A stretch of 64,000 bases of DNA from Styela clava (lineage: Eukaryota > Chordata > Ascidiacea > Stolidobranchia > Styelidae): assembly GCF_964204865.1 (NCBI RefSeq), contig NC_135262.1, positions 6,944,001 through 7,008,000 of the forward strand, given 5' to 3'. The position numbers and the translations under genes are program-made. Shown one piece after another: positions 19,566 to 31,462 of this stretch (position 1 is the stretch's first letter; every line of letters starts with the position of its first letter). Under the pieces are notes generated by a model. It saw nothing but the letters and a program-made list of their open reading frames with translations, had not been told where the DNA came from and did not search any database.

Positions 19566-22500
19566 ATGTCTTCATTCAGAACAAATTCAGCGAAGTTTTC
19601 TGGCAAGCACCGTTGCTACGTGAAACCAAAATCCGCTTACCGTGAAACTGCTTCTTGGTACGCGGCGTTGGTCCACTTCTATGTCTTGTTAACTATATTC
19701 TGGAAGATCTTATTCAAAGATGCGGGGACTGTTGGTATTAATCTTAGCTATTACGTAGTGTATAGTTGCGATAATAATAGTAGTAACGTCAGGCTAAAAA
19801 TTTAAACACTTACTTACTTGTTGATGCCAACTCACGTAGAATTTTATTGTTTTTGTATTTTTGTTTTCGCACAAGACTAGTTTATTCTACCGGCACCCCA
19901 CATGAATGATAAGCAATAAATCATCACGTGACAACTTTTCCACTACAAAGATGTCATCCTATCCAAGGAATAATACTTCGGGAATACTTCCATTGTTAAC
20001 CCCTGACAGGAAGAAACTAAAAGTTTGTGCGAATTATTATTCGATTTGGAAAGTTCAGTCACTTATCCACTGTTTCAATGCTTTAGAACCAGAAGAAACA
20101 TGCAATAGCAAAGCAAAGTCGGATGAATGAACGAGGGCTGGTTACCTTCAACAAAATATACTAAAACAACATATTTCAACAGGGGTTAGTTAAAATTTCG
20201 TCTCGAATCCAAACTTATTGGGGGAAGTAATTATTCAAAGAATTTGGTACGCGAAATAATATGCTATCTATACAGTAGTAGGCTACATTCGACAAAATAT
20301 GGCTGCACTTTTTTGTTATTGTGCGCTTGGTAAGCGATTCTTGATGATATAAAAACTTTAAATTTTTTCTTCAACAGGAAAAATATACCCTAAATACTGT
20401 AGGATAGGATAGGATTTACATATTTATCCCGGGGGAGAGGAAAGCCGATAAGACGGCTTATCCATATGGCGAACCACGGCCTCTCGTCCGGTTACCATTC
20501 CAAGTCGGGTATGGGATTAGTTATATTGTTTGTTTTCGGAAGCATGGACTTGGTGGTGGAGGAAGCCGTAACCGACCACCATAACTTATTATTTAATAAC
20601 CCAAATTCACAACGAAAATGTTGAATTTTATATCACCTTAAAATGAAATGACTCATTTGCATTACGTAGATCTCATCACGTAAGCCTATACATATAATCC
20701 AAAAAAGATTCTGAATAAAATAAGATTAACTGGATAATTAGCGAAGTTCGGCAGCATTGTATTGCAATTAAAACACATCGATTCATAAATAGTCTAATTT
20801 TCTGCAGATGAATTAACTGAAGAGATGAATGCAAATCCCATCCAGCAGGTAAAAAATGGTGAATTAGAGACCGACGATGAACAAGAGAGCAGTGACGGGA
20901 AAATAATCCATTTTAATACGGAATTAGATTAAATTACCTGAAAAAGAAACGATCACAGAAAATCGAAATTCTGAAATATCTGATAAAGATGCGGAAAATT
21001 CCGGAGAAAAAGAAGACGAAAAATCCGGCTCTTCTTTTTCAGTGGAGCTAAAAATATTAAATGAGGTAAATCAGATGAGAATAATTTTTTTAATCACGCT
21101 TTCGTAGCGTGAATTAATTTTTTATGTACATTCATAAGAAAATTTACATGATAATTTTTCTTGTTAAAGACTCGCATTGAAAAGGCTGCAGATGGTAAGG
21201 AATCTAGACAAATTGGTGATATAACCACCTCCGTGGAAATATCATTTTTAAAAATATCGCACGGCCCCACTGTTTCTCTCTCCGTCAACTCAAGTTCGAC
21301 GTTGAAAGATCCTTATTTTCAATTCGAAGAAGATTCGGTAATTCTTTTTTTTAATTTACTTTTTCATTTTACTCCGCCAAGTATATTATCTACCAACTAA
21401 CATATTCTGTATGTATGTATCTGTACCAGCGTTGTTCCAGATGTTGGACATTAATAAGAATGGCATTTTGTCAACCCCAATGCCGGCGTTTATTACACGT
21501 TCATGGAAAGTTTTGTTAGTTTTAGACGCAATATGGGTGGATTGTGATCATTGCGTACTTTGTTCAGGTACGTTTAAATCCGCGGACACTTTGGAAGGTG
21601 AATGACTTACATATTCTGTGTTATTGTTTGTAAACCTTGCCATTAAACATATATATTTGATGGAGTTGGCGGGTGTAATTCAAATGCGCTTTGATCGCTG
21701 ATCGATAATTTTAAGACTTTCTCTTTGTTTCTAACAACAGGAATCGAATCAATAAAAACTGTAACAAAAAACATAAATGGGTTTGTAGTATCGAAAAATA
21801 TGAAGAAGAATATCCAGCTTTCAAAATCCGAAAACTGTTTGAATTGGTATAATACTCTGTATCAAGATGTACTATATCAAAAGCCTGTACATGCATACTT
21901 TATTCTGACAATCGAATGGTTTTTATTTTTCAGTCTTCAACACGATTGGGCACCGAGAAAAAATCCGGTTCTTTACTACAATGACGCAATTTTATCGGAG
22001 ATGCTTCGATGTTCCGTTGCAATTCGAATTGGAATCATGCTTGTTCAGATGGGTCTCACGGGAGATGCAATAAATACGTTTCCTGTGCATGTCTTATAGA
22101 GGTCGCACATTTTCAGAAGAAAAATACCGCAAACGATACTTATAATATTATTTGCCGAATGAGTCGTTTGGAGCGATCATATATTTTTATTAAAATGGAG
22201 ATAGAGACAGAAAATGTAAGTTATAATTTAGTGATATTGATATTTAACGTGATGGACACATAGTTATGTCTTTGGCATAAAATTTATCATTAAGGTCTTT
22301 TTTGTATATTACATAGTGAAAATAATGAATTCATAGCAAGGTATGAACTTGATATAACCAATATAAATGGTGTCTTATCCCTTTTTTGATTATTTAAACT
22401 TTGAATTATTTCACCATTTATTATCTGTCAGGCTTTGCTTGAAAAAGAAACAACAGAAAGAAAAATTATTGACGAAAATTCAGAAGAAGCAATCAAGAAA

Positions 22501-22635
22501 AAAAATGTGTTTCCCAAAATTAGAAAATTGTTTGTTCCTGATTGCTGTCGTTCTACGACATCTATCAACTTACGTCTACTGGAAGAAAAACTTACAGATA
22601 TCAGAGAACAACTTGAAGGTCTACGTGAATTGTGA
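19566..22635 (+). CDS. Unrecognised multi-exon gene, acidic/Ser-rich protein with one predicted membrane segment
   Basis: Proposed exons are 19566-19734, 20808-20848, 20928-21065, 21170-21337, 21441-21567, 21741-21846, 21934-about 22042, 22117-22215 and 22432-22635 (TGA 22633-22635). Phases agree at every junction except the exon starting at 21934. Its end needs a weak donor (gttcag at 22043) to enter the next frame. A poly(A) signal AATAAA lies at 22657-22662. The N-terminal exon has one hydrophobic stretch (WYAALVHFYVLLTIFWKILF). An acidic, low-complexity region follows (DAENSGEKEDEKSGSS). Exon 5 has a Cys cluster (VDCDHCVLCSG). The C-terminus is charged with a predicted coil (LRLLEEKLTDIREQLEGL). 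I do not recognise the family and assign no function. Introns of 74-106 bp inside it are much smaller than in neighbouring genes. The first exon is the least certain member. Confidence 0.5.
20401..20585 (-). repeat. tRNA-SINE 3' part, inverted, inside an intron
   Basis: On the minus strand it shows the family tail: cggcttcctccaccaccaag, then catggaatggtaacc-type sequence, cgtggttcgccatatgg, cctctcccccgggataaata and tgtaaatcctatcct. It lies in intron 1 of the 19566 gene. Confidence 0.7.
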
Positions 22636-23438
22636 CTCTTATATAGGATTTTTCTTAATAAACTTGGAGAAGAAATGTGCCAAAAGGAAAATATGCCTTA
22701 TAGTGATGAGCATTTCATGTCTGACTCTGTGGTTTTGCAAGAATCAAGTTTTTCTTTGTGATTTTAAATACATTTATTTACATAAATACGTGTGTTTGTG
22801 AAATGATTACAAGAAACCCCGTAGGTAAGAATACCGACAGGGAGATACTGGAATAATAATCAAGAAAATATGACAAAAAGAAAAACTATATATAAATGTG
22901 GCGAAATAGTGCGAGTTTGAAAATATTAGTAACAGGAGGTCATCAATTGGTTATAGTTAGAGGCGAAAAGCACAAAATACAACATTTTTTAATCAATACC
23001 TGTACCTCGCCATTGCTAGTAGGCTATTGGAAATGAATTAGTAAAAAGTCGATAATGTGACATATTTATGACATTTGAAAAGATGGTTGGTCGCTGAGCA
23101 TTGCTTACTTGTTTTATATGACAAAGATTCATAGTTATGCACGTCCTGTTTGTGTCGAATCCTTACTCCGGTTGACATTAATAGACGAACGGACGGAATA
23201 AAAAAAGACTGTACCGGTACGGACCAGCAGTCTATCGTAAACGTTATTTATAGGTGCGTCAAATTGACATAAGTACAATGGCATTTATCAAAATTCGTGT
23301 AAGCAATATTGTAAAAGTAATGTACTGTGTACTATCTTCATCATAAAACATTTACGAAAAATAATCGAATACAGTATTAATCGTCCGTTTCTCCAAAACA
23401 TTTATACAGAAAGCAAGCAATAAAGCCTTGAAATGTAT
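22636..23438. other. Intergenic, convergent 3' ends
   Basis: This is 0.8 kb between the poly(A) signal of the 19566 gene and the stop codon of the minus-strand tetraspan gene A. I see no coding or repeat feature. Confidence 0.6.
22657..22662 (+). terminator. Poly(A) signal of the 19566 gene
   Basis: AATAAA begins 21 nt after the TGA at 22633-22635. This supports that frame as the true 3' exon. Confidence 0.6.
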
Positions 23439-24594
23439 CTACCGAAGTTCCCAACCCAAAATGAAGGAGTTGCCGATACTGAGGACAGCTACAACACAAG
23501 CCAGTGCGAAACTGTATCCAAATGTAACTCCTTGTTCGAATGCATGTGTGTGAGCAAGATATGCCACAAAAGATCCAAATCCTATGACGTTAAAAACACC
23601 TTAAAACATGAAAACTAATTAATGACAACGATAAAAAACGGCTCAAGTGCGATTGCAAAGTGTAGCGATTTTCAAAAGTTTATGGGACACATGTTTTGAC
23701 ATAAATTCAATCACATTAATGGAAATACACGCAACTAACGCTTCCATTTATTCACTTTTGGATGAAAAATTTATATCAGAATTTATGACTCATAAACATA
23801 CCTGAAATAAAACTCAGTTTGGCACTTTGTGGATATGCTCGGATCTTCTTCAACATCGTTAATATGACAAGTGCAATACATGTACATCTCATAAATAATG
23901 CCATTATAACAAAAGCAGCAGCCGTTCTAGCGCCTCTGGTCGGATCTAAATTACATCCAGTCTAACTACAAAGCAGCATCAATCAGTGTTTGACGTTAAT
24001 GATATGATATTGACATATTTCAGAGAAATGACAATGCAGACAAATGCTATGTTAAAATAATTTTTTACACAGCCATATATTTTGATATCAAACGATGGTC
24101 AATTTAGATTATTAGACACGGAGTGTGCAAATGAATTGTTCTGCTAATTGTTGTTGTTGGGGAATATGTGTTTTGGAAAACATTCGATTTTCTACGAAAC
24201 TAATCGCCCAATCGTTTTCAAATTTTCAGTTCTCAAAGTTGGTTGAAGTAGATAGACGTTTATCAAATATAGTGCAATGATTGTTATCTGTACAAAACAA
24301 TAATATTCGATTCTGATAAGCATATTTTAGAAAAGAATTGCAACAATTGACTATATCAGCAGATTATTCAAATTACTCACTCATATTTGCGCAACGGTCT
24401 GGACCACAAGCTCTGAATAATCCACCGTGATAATGTATTGTGGTCTCATTTTGTCCATCGTATACTTGAACTGTTCTGATCATCCAGCCTGTCGTTCCCA
24501 GCACCACAATATCAAGTATAATGTTTAATGACGTCACAATGATGAAAGTAATAGCAACTTTTTTGTATAATTTGCCTTCCACATTATTAAACAT
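23439..24594 (-). CDS. Claudin/PMP22-like tetraspan membrane protein, paralogue A, 172 aa
   Basis: Exons 24594-24381, 23945-23802 and 23599-23439 have two phase-1 introns. Four hydrophobic segments are visible: about residues 13-35 (VAITFIIVTSLNIILDIVVLG), 80-103, 113-130 and 140-162. The first extracellular loop contains W...GGLFRACGPDRCANM, resembling the W-(x)-GLW-C-C signature of the claudin/PMP22/EMP family. TM4 begins FGYSFALACVV, like the FGY-type TM4 of PMP22 relatives. The C-tail is very short (GWELR), without the PDZ-binding motif of classical claudins. Two N-glycosylation sequons are possible (NETT, NMS). It is likely a plasma-membrane or junction-associated protein, but the exact subfamily is not settled. 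It is a tandem duplicate of the gene at 25979-30101, with identical intron phases and exon 1-2 lengths (214 and 144 bp). Confidence 0.75.
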
Positions 24595-25978
24595 TACGTC
24601 AGTACGAGTTGGCGAGCGGTTGGTGGTCAACTCTTTTTGATGATATTAAGCGATAAGGTTACAAATTGAATTTAATAGTTTACATTTGATCTGACAACGT
24701 GGTTCACACATGTTCACAAAATGGTACTGATATGTAGGTAAGCTATACCATATTTTGAACTTTTTGCAAAACTAAGATTATCTATGACTGAATCAGGCAT
24801 TTTAACAAGCCAACTATAGCAGGGGGTGCGCTAATCAACCGATTTCTTTGTCAGTTAACTCATGATGCACAGCTGCGGTGTGTGAATGATTAAATTGCAG
24901 ATTTAAAATATGATGGAAATTTCCCAATATTTCTCCATGACACAGAGTCTATATTATTACTGAGAATAACCAGTTAAATGTTATTAGAATTTACTCTAGC
25001 TGAAGTCTAACTGAACTGCCTTAATATATGAAATACTTCAGTGCTTCAACGTATATTTCTTCAACTAAATAAATTTTCTCGCTTTTCATTAGGTGAGCAT
25101 GTTATTTTATTTTAGCTAATTTGAATATGATTGGATGTACATTTATTGACGTAATTTGATAATTCAAATTAATATTTCTATTATACACGAAATTGGTTAG
25201 CTGATCTAATCAAAAACTATCTATCCAACCGGTTAATATAAGTTTGACATCAATGTCAGGGTGACTTCTCCACTTGTCCGCACCCCATCCAGGCATAAAT
25301 GTTTCGAAAATCTTGCTATACTATTCATATGATCGCACCAAGATCATTTCTGTCTATGGCCATAACTCATCCGCGTATATTGGCTGAACAATACATCAGT
25401 TTACATGATAGTATTGATTTTGCAAAACATATTAAGGTATTTGATTGATTTTTCTGAAAACGATAAATACATAAATGGGTACTAAATTGTGACACGATAT
25501 GCGTATGAGATCGATGAACTTTTGCAGGTCTGTCTGTAATCAAGGACTATAGTTGAGTCCAAATTTTGACGCGAATCAATAAACTTCTCCCGCTTGACAG
25601 AGAATAATTAGCAGTGCGTTTAACCACTAGCAATGCTGCCTGGCCCGATTTATAAACTTATCCAATATCCAGTCGAACTATTATGAATGCGTCGGGTGTT
25701 CGATTTATTTCATTTCAAATTGAAATAAAAAGGAAAATGCCAACCAGACTGAAATAAAGGTAGCATATTAAATGTTTCTAATCTCGGCAATGGATGACTT
25801 TGTCGGCAGAATGCACCGTTTTTTTTTATTTCTATTTTCCTAGAAAGCCCAAAGTACGACTCTACCTCAACGGTCACATATGATATTAGGAAAATAATCT
25901 TAATATGATGGCTTAATTAATCATATGGTAAATCACGACTCTTCGCCAATAGACCTGGCATCAGTGGTTCAATTAAGA
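24595..25978. other. Spacer between tandem tetraspan genes
   Basis: 1.4 kb of AT-rich sequence must contain the promoter of paralogue A and the 3' UTR of paralogue B. I see no repeats or exons. Confidence 0.6.
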
Positions 25979-28900
25979 CTACTCGTGGCGACGTTCCCAA
26001 CCAAGTAAGAAAGAAATTCCGATGCTAAGAATCGCTACAACACAAGTCAGTGCAAAGCTGTATCCAAATGAAACTCCATGTTCAAATGCATGTGTGTGCA
26101 AGAGATATGCTCCGAACCATCCGACTGTTATAACGTTGAAAATACCTAAAATATGAACAATGAACTAATTAAACAATTAAAATAACGATTGGATTATTTA
26201 ACTTGGGTGACTTAAGCTTCATGCACATATAAAGCAAAGCTGTTTTAAATTCAATAATTTTTCTTTTTCAGTTGGAACACAGACTCAGTAGAGAAACGTA
26301 CAGCATTGGTGTTTTATATTTAAAGAGTAAGAATGTATCCGGTACACAACGATACCATGCATAGAAAAAATACTTGAGCGTTGCTGGCAAACAAACATAT
26401 ATATTATTTAAAAAAAATACACGATAAAGTTCGTATATATATATTGAGAATTGTCAACTCTAAAAATTCAGTTGGTCTTGTACTTCTTCCAACTTCGTCA
26501 AATGGATGACAACTTGCATTTAAAATGTGGGTAGAGGGTTCATATTGAATTGAACATGGTTGCGTTAAAGATTACTCGTTTGCTGACAAGAGATGAATTA
26601 CAGAATAAATTTCAACCTAACTCATTTAGACTTATATGTACCTGAAATGAAACTGAGTTTGGCAGTTTGTGGATTTGCTTGAATCTGTTTTAACATTGTC
26701 AACAGGGCTAGAATGAAGCAGGAGCACCTTGTAATCATCCCCATAATCAACATGGCAGCAGCTACCATAGCACCTTCGTTCAGTACTGAAAGTTGAAAAT
26801 AGAATGAGTTATTGCTGTTTGTTTCGCTGTGCAAAATTCACGATAAAAATATTAAACGTGACAAAAGCGGTTCCATTACATTTGAACCCACGTACATTTG
26901 AACCCATGACAATTGCACCTGTATGCTATTGCACCTATGGATTTTTTTTTGTTTCACGGATAGTTAAACCCATACTAACCCTAACCCATGGGTTTTAGCA
27001 CCCACATATAGATTGAACCCGTGGATATACGCATGGGTTCAAATGTACATGGGTTCAAATGTACGGTCACCGACAAAAGCAATTATTGTACACAAAGATG
27101 ACTTATAGATCGTTTTTACCAGGGTTGAGATTTTTATTGTTTAAAAATCACTCATTATCTAATAACTAAAGTTCCATTACAATGTTATAAATTAGTGTTA
27201 AATGTACATGGTGAAGTATAGGTAGGGTTACCATATTTTTTTCACTTCAAAGCGGGACGCCTCCTGTAACTTTACAGTTTCCGATTTTACTACATAGGCC
27301 TATATTTAAGCCATCCCGGCTGTCTCCATTGACCATATTGTCATCTAGAGCAGTGATTCCCAAAGTGGGCGATATCGCCCCCCGGTGGGCGAAAACGATA
27401 CAAAGGGGGGCGAAAAAGTCGAAGGGGGCGATAGGGGGGCGATTTCGCGAAACCTGTTTTTGGTCGGCGCATCGTGCGCTTGATTACTGTACTCTGCGTG
27501 CTTTCGTAGGTTTGAATCACGTGGGCGATTATCACACGCGAAAGGATTGCTGGACTCGTCTTCGCAGTAAGGTACGGTAGTTTGCGTATCCCATTGGTCG
27601 GGAAATCTGTAGTAATCTGGCCCGGGACGCTTCACTGAATGAATCTTTTCCCGACCTTTGACCCCGGAAAATTTTTCCCATACTTTACCATTCTAAAATT
27701 TTCGGTGTTCATTTTGAGAGTGGTTTCGCGAGTTGTTGCATATGAAATGAAGTATTTGTTTCAAACTATCATTCTAATTGATACCATCCAAAAATCTGTT
27801 TCAATGTGTCTAGTGTAGTCTATCACAGCTATTTCTACACTAATTTTTGATCACTGTAATTGAAGTGAAACTCTTAGGAGGACAAGGTGATCATTGACTT
27901 ATTTCATTTAAATTTTCGAAAAACAACTAAAAACTAACGAATATAATTCAAAATTGCGAAAATGAGGTAATGTTCACGACCACGCCTGAAAGTCTGTCTG
28001 AGTGAGGAATGCTTCTGAGCGGATGCGAAAGGGGGCATTATTACGTTAATATTTGCATCTTCCTGATTGGCCAATGTCACGAAGTAAACAAGAAAGTCTT
28101 TGCCAGGAGAAACACCCAAACGGAGGTTTTAACGATGAATTAACTTTATTTCTTATCTACGCTCGAGGAGTAAATTACATTTTTTTTACGTAACAGAATT
28201 TATCGTGAGACACGTTTAGACTAAATTTAATTATATCCTAAAAATTATATTGAACAACTACTCGTTTAACGAGCCTACAATTCAATTATAATTAGACAAA
28301 TGCAAACACGCAGAAAAGTTGATGTTGAGTGCAGGGGTTCAATAGCGCAGTAAATATTCGAATATATTGCAATGCAATAAGGAAATCAAATTCATATTCT
28401 ATTCGAGAGATTCATCACAGCTTCATTTTTGTAAGAATGTATCTTCTCAAAGAAAATCTTTATCAAATTTTCACAAGCCATGCGAAAATATTCACTTCAA
28501 TGTTTCGAAGTACATATTTGTGCGAACAAATATTTTTGAAAATGAACATTACAAAGAACTAGGATTAGTGATGCCCATTTAGAAAATCTTCCGATCTTGG
28601 CGTCGTAAAGCTATCAAGCGTGATGCAGCAACAAGACAGTGTCACATCAAATGTCATTGTAATAATTTTTTAATAAGACGACTGAGTTGAGTTCACGAAT
28701 TGACGTAAAATTTGCTGACCCCTGAGCCATCCGAATCCACGAATTCAAAACAAATGGCTGATTAATTCTATGGACTGGTGATCGGACTGGAGGACGTGGT
28801 AGGATGAGGAATGGGGGATGAATTTCACCGAAGACCGTTATGTATCATGTATTTTGATGAAGGTTATAAGGCTGTAGAGATGAATGAGATGTACCTAAAT

Positions 28901-30101
28901 CATTAGTATAAAATTTAGAAAAATCATCTTGTTTTCATTATTTCAATGTAAAACGGGGTGTGAATGAGAGTTAAATGCTATAAGGCAATAGTACACTGCG
29001 GTTTTTGAGGAGGTAGAACCCTGGATTCTTTCATTTCCGACCTCTGATATGGTGAAAAACGGGTTTTCAGCAGTGACACTATTGCTATCAAAACAACCAA
29101 ATCGCCTTTCCATCAGTAAACGGGGTAATTTTAGATATGATAAAAAAAACTCGCTGAAGAACACCAAGCTCATCCATCTCATTAAAAAACACTATGTATA
29201 AACTATGATTTGTCTCCTTATTTGGTATGTAATATATTCGTTTAAGACTTCCAATTTTTTTTTGCAGTGCCGGGGGGCGATGAAGTTGCATAAACTACTG
29301 TAGGGGGGCGATGGTACAAAAAGTTTGGGAACCAATGATCTAGAGTTCATGCGCATATTCACTGTCTAAATATCGGGTTTAGTTCGAAAAATAGAAAGAA
29401 ATAGACGCTAGCGATACAAATGATCCGAATTTAGATTTTTTATGTACAGCAAAGGGAATAAAGATTAATAAAATAGTCTCCCGTTTTCAAGCATTGAGAA
29501 TTTACTTATTCGCCCAAGCATGCTTCTCTATAGATAACATCTTTAAAAAAAACATTCAATGTTACATTCCCGTGAACGTCCGACCAGGACGAAGTAGAAT
29601 TGATTTTACATGTGATACGTTCGCTAACAATGTTAGCGGGAAACAACGAAACAAACAAAATAACGCATTCACCTTCAGTAAGTACCCAAGTACGCTAGCG
29701 TTGCGCTATACCCGCAACAACAGTAACGAGAACGAGTTCGTATTATGCTGGATGGCTGAACTCAAAAGCGGGACTTTTGGCTGACTTGTCGGGACGGCGG
29801 GACAAGACGCTAAAAATCGGGACTTTCCCGCCTAAAGCGGGACATATGGTAAGCCTAAGTATAGGAGTATATGCAAACAAAACTCACTCATGTTTGCGCA
29901 GCTGTCAGGACCACATGCAACAAAAATTCCGCTTTGATAACGTATTGTGGTTTCATTTGTATTATTCAAAGCTCGAACACTTCTGACCATCCACCCTGTT
30001 GACCCAAACGCTATAATATCCAGTACTATATTAAATAACGTCACTGTGAGAAAAGCGATAACAACTTTTCTGTATGTTTTTTCTTCGTAACCATCAAACA
30101 T
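25979..30101 (-). CDS. Claudin/PMP22-like tetraspan membrane protein, paralogue B, 174 aa
   Basis: Exons 30101-29888, 26785-26642 and 26145-25979 match paralogue A in phase and length (214/144/167 bp). The topology is also the same: TM1 VVIAFLTVTLFNIVLDIIAF, loop with GWMVRS...SGIFVACGPDSCANM, TM2 around AMVAAAMLIMGM, TM3 around FNVITVGWFGAYLL, and TM4 FGYSFALTCVVAILSIG. The tail is GWERRHE. The Cys pair and the aromatic residue of the claudin-like signature are kept. A strong acceptor (tttttttttctag) ends at 30121 on the minus strand, leaving 19 nt before the ATG, so a 5' UTR intron or trans-splicing is possible. Intron 1 (26786-29887) is inflated to 3.1 kb by a nested hAT pair and a MITE. 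In paralogue A the same intron is 0.4 kb. Confidence 0.78.
26869..27071. mobile_element. MITE family B, 203 bp, 9-bp TSD
   Basis: The ends are GGTTCCATTACATTTGAACC and, inverted, GGTGACCGTACATTTGAACC. Each is followed by further TACATTTGAACCCA subterminal repeats. The flanks 26860-26868 and 27072-27080 are both GACAAAAGC, a perfect 9-bp duplication. It lies in intron 1 of tetraspan B. Confidence 0.88.
27351..29337. mobile_element. Inner hAT-like non-autonomous element, 1,987 bp, 8-bp TSD
   Basis: The left end is CAGTGATTCCCAAAGTGG and the inverted right end is CATTGGTTCCCAAACTT. Both ends have GGGGGGCGA runs. The flanks 27343-27350 and 29338-29345 are both ATCTAGAG. It is inserted inside the outer hAT element. 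Internal open frames are short, and I recognise no transposase or hAT dimerisation domain. Confidence 0.9.
27495..27605 (+). repeat. Decayed tRNA-SINE inside the inner hAT element
   Basis: It shows gtaggtttgaatcacgtggg (B-box-like) followed by gcgaaaggattgctggactc, the SINE body, strongly diverged. Confidence 0.5.
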
Positions 30102-31462
30102 TTTTGCTGTGCCGAATTTGCTAGAAAAAAAAAATAAGGATAATAATTATTTATTCCCATAACAAGTTTCAGTGGGGTAGTCACTCTCGTGTCTCGTCGT
30201 CATCTCGAACAATACTCTGTTGGACAATCAGCCATACAAGGCTATACCGAGTAGAAAGACTGAATCTATCCGCGAGTACTGACTACAAAATATATATATA
30301 TAATTATAAATGACCAAAGATGGCTGCTAGACAAAAGCATCGAGGTTTTCTATCAGCAATGGTTTATACATTTCAACTACTCCCTAATATATTATCTATA
30401 CTCCGCCATCAAGTCTTCATAGTAGTTTCCAATTAGCAATTGCAGCTTAAGTTTAATGTCCATAGAACGCTAACGTAAATTCATGATGCAGTTTAAAAAC
30501 TATAGATTTTTTGAATTTGAAGTAGTAGGCTAGTGTGGTTAAGAATTCGTCAGATGTAAACTAACTCGGCTCGGCTGTTTAGCGTTAGGAATATGTTTCT
30601 CATCGCACCTCTGATTAATAAAACACTCAGACAAACAAACGAGCAACCTGAGGCACGAAGTTGCAAATTTAACTGACTATGTATCAGCTGCTATCTCGAA
30701 ACTAAAAAGCAATATGTTTGGTGATTAGTAGGTAAATGTATTTAACATTTGTTTGTATTTGAAATATAATGATTTCATTGCACGTGTCTTCATGTTTTTA
30801 TATATACGTTAATTCATACATTGATTGCTAACTTGACTTTTTCTGTGAACGAAAACGTGGCTTCGTTGGACGGAAAGAGTGATCGGCAGGTCTACTGGTA
30901 TTTAAAGTGTATAATGTGAGAATTGATTTTAAATAAAAACTTAAATATAACTGATTTCTTTGCCGATATTTGTAATTTACATCAGTCTATTGTAATGAAT
31001 AAAATCATCCACTTAAAATATATTAAATTGCCGTATTCGTTTATGTTAGGAAATTAGAACAAGATGATGATTAACAACAACATAATAACGAAACGATCCA
31101 TATATACATTTCGTGTCCAACAAGAGAGCGATGCTCAAATATATAGACACAAGCATTTTTTCGCGACAGCAACAAGCACTCAACAACAACAATATACGAA
31201 ACGATTCTTATGTACACTCCGTATCCAATTAATATTATTATAGGACGAACGCTCTTTCCATATATGTCACGGAAAGAGTTAAACTTTCAACACATTCTTC
31301 AGTGTCCAATTAATATGAAACAAAGTTTGACATGTCATGGCGTTTTAATACCAGGAATTTTGTATTCCATATACAGTATTCGCTCGACTTTCGCGTCGAC
31401 GAAGAATGGCAGTTACGCAATGTAATTAGTCGAAGTTACATCACATTAATGCGGCATCAAGA
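30102..31462. promoter_or_regulatory. Divergent spacer between tetraspan B and the CCP-VWA gene
   Basis: 1.36 kb separate two start codons facing away from each other. At 31069-31245 it contains a copy of the gagagc(t/g)atgctcaaatata repeat family and cgaaacgat...cgtgtcc end units. No core promoter element is assigned. Confidence 0.4.
31069..31245. repeat. Copy of the GAGAGCTATGCTCAAATATA repeat family
   Basis: It contains acgaaacgatccatatatac, tttcgtgtccaacaagagag, cgatgctcaaatatatagac and, after an AAC-rich linker, another acgaaacgattcttatgtac end unit. This matches the array at 36038-37290. Confidence 0.6.

Larger units (their letters stand above)
27223..29857. mobile_element. Outer hAT-like non-autonomous element, 8-bp TSD
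   Basis: The left end is TAGGGTTACCATAT and the inverted right end is TAGGCTTACCATATGTCCCG, a terminus type known from hAT families. Both sides carry AAAGCGGGAC subterminal motifs. The flanks 27215-27222 and 29858-29865 are both AGTATAGG. Excluding the inner element, about 650 bp remain. No transposase is recognisable. Confidence 0.85.

Noticed and set aside
20849-20940. Read-through of exon 20808-20848 to the TAA at about 20930
   Set aside because: The frame stays open and acidic, but a 79-bp intron (gtaaaa ... gaattag) joins phase 0 to the next clearly coding exon, which explains the frame change better; intron retention remains possible.
27329-27635. Pro/Arg-rich open frames on both strands at the hAT left end
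   Set aside because: They are produced by the GC-rich gggggcg subterminal repeats and SINE remnant; no transposase motif is present.
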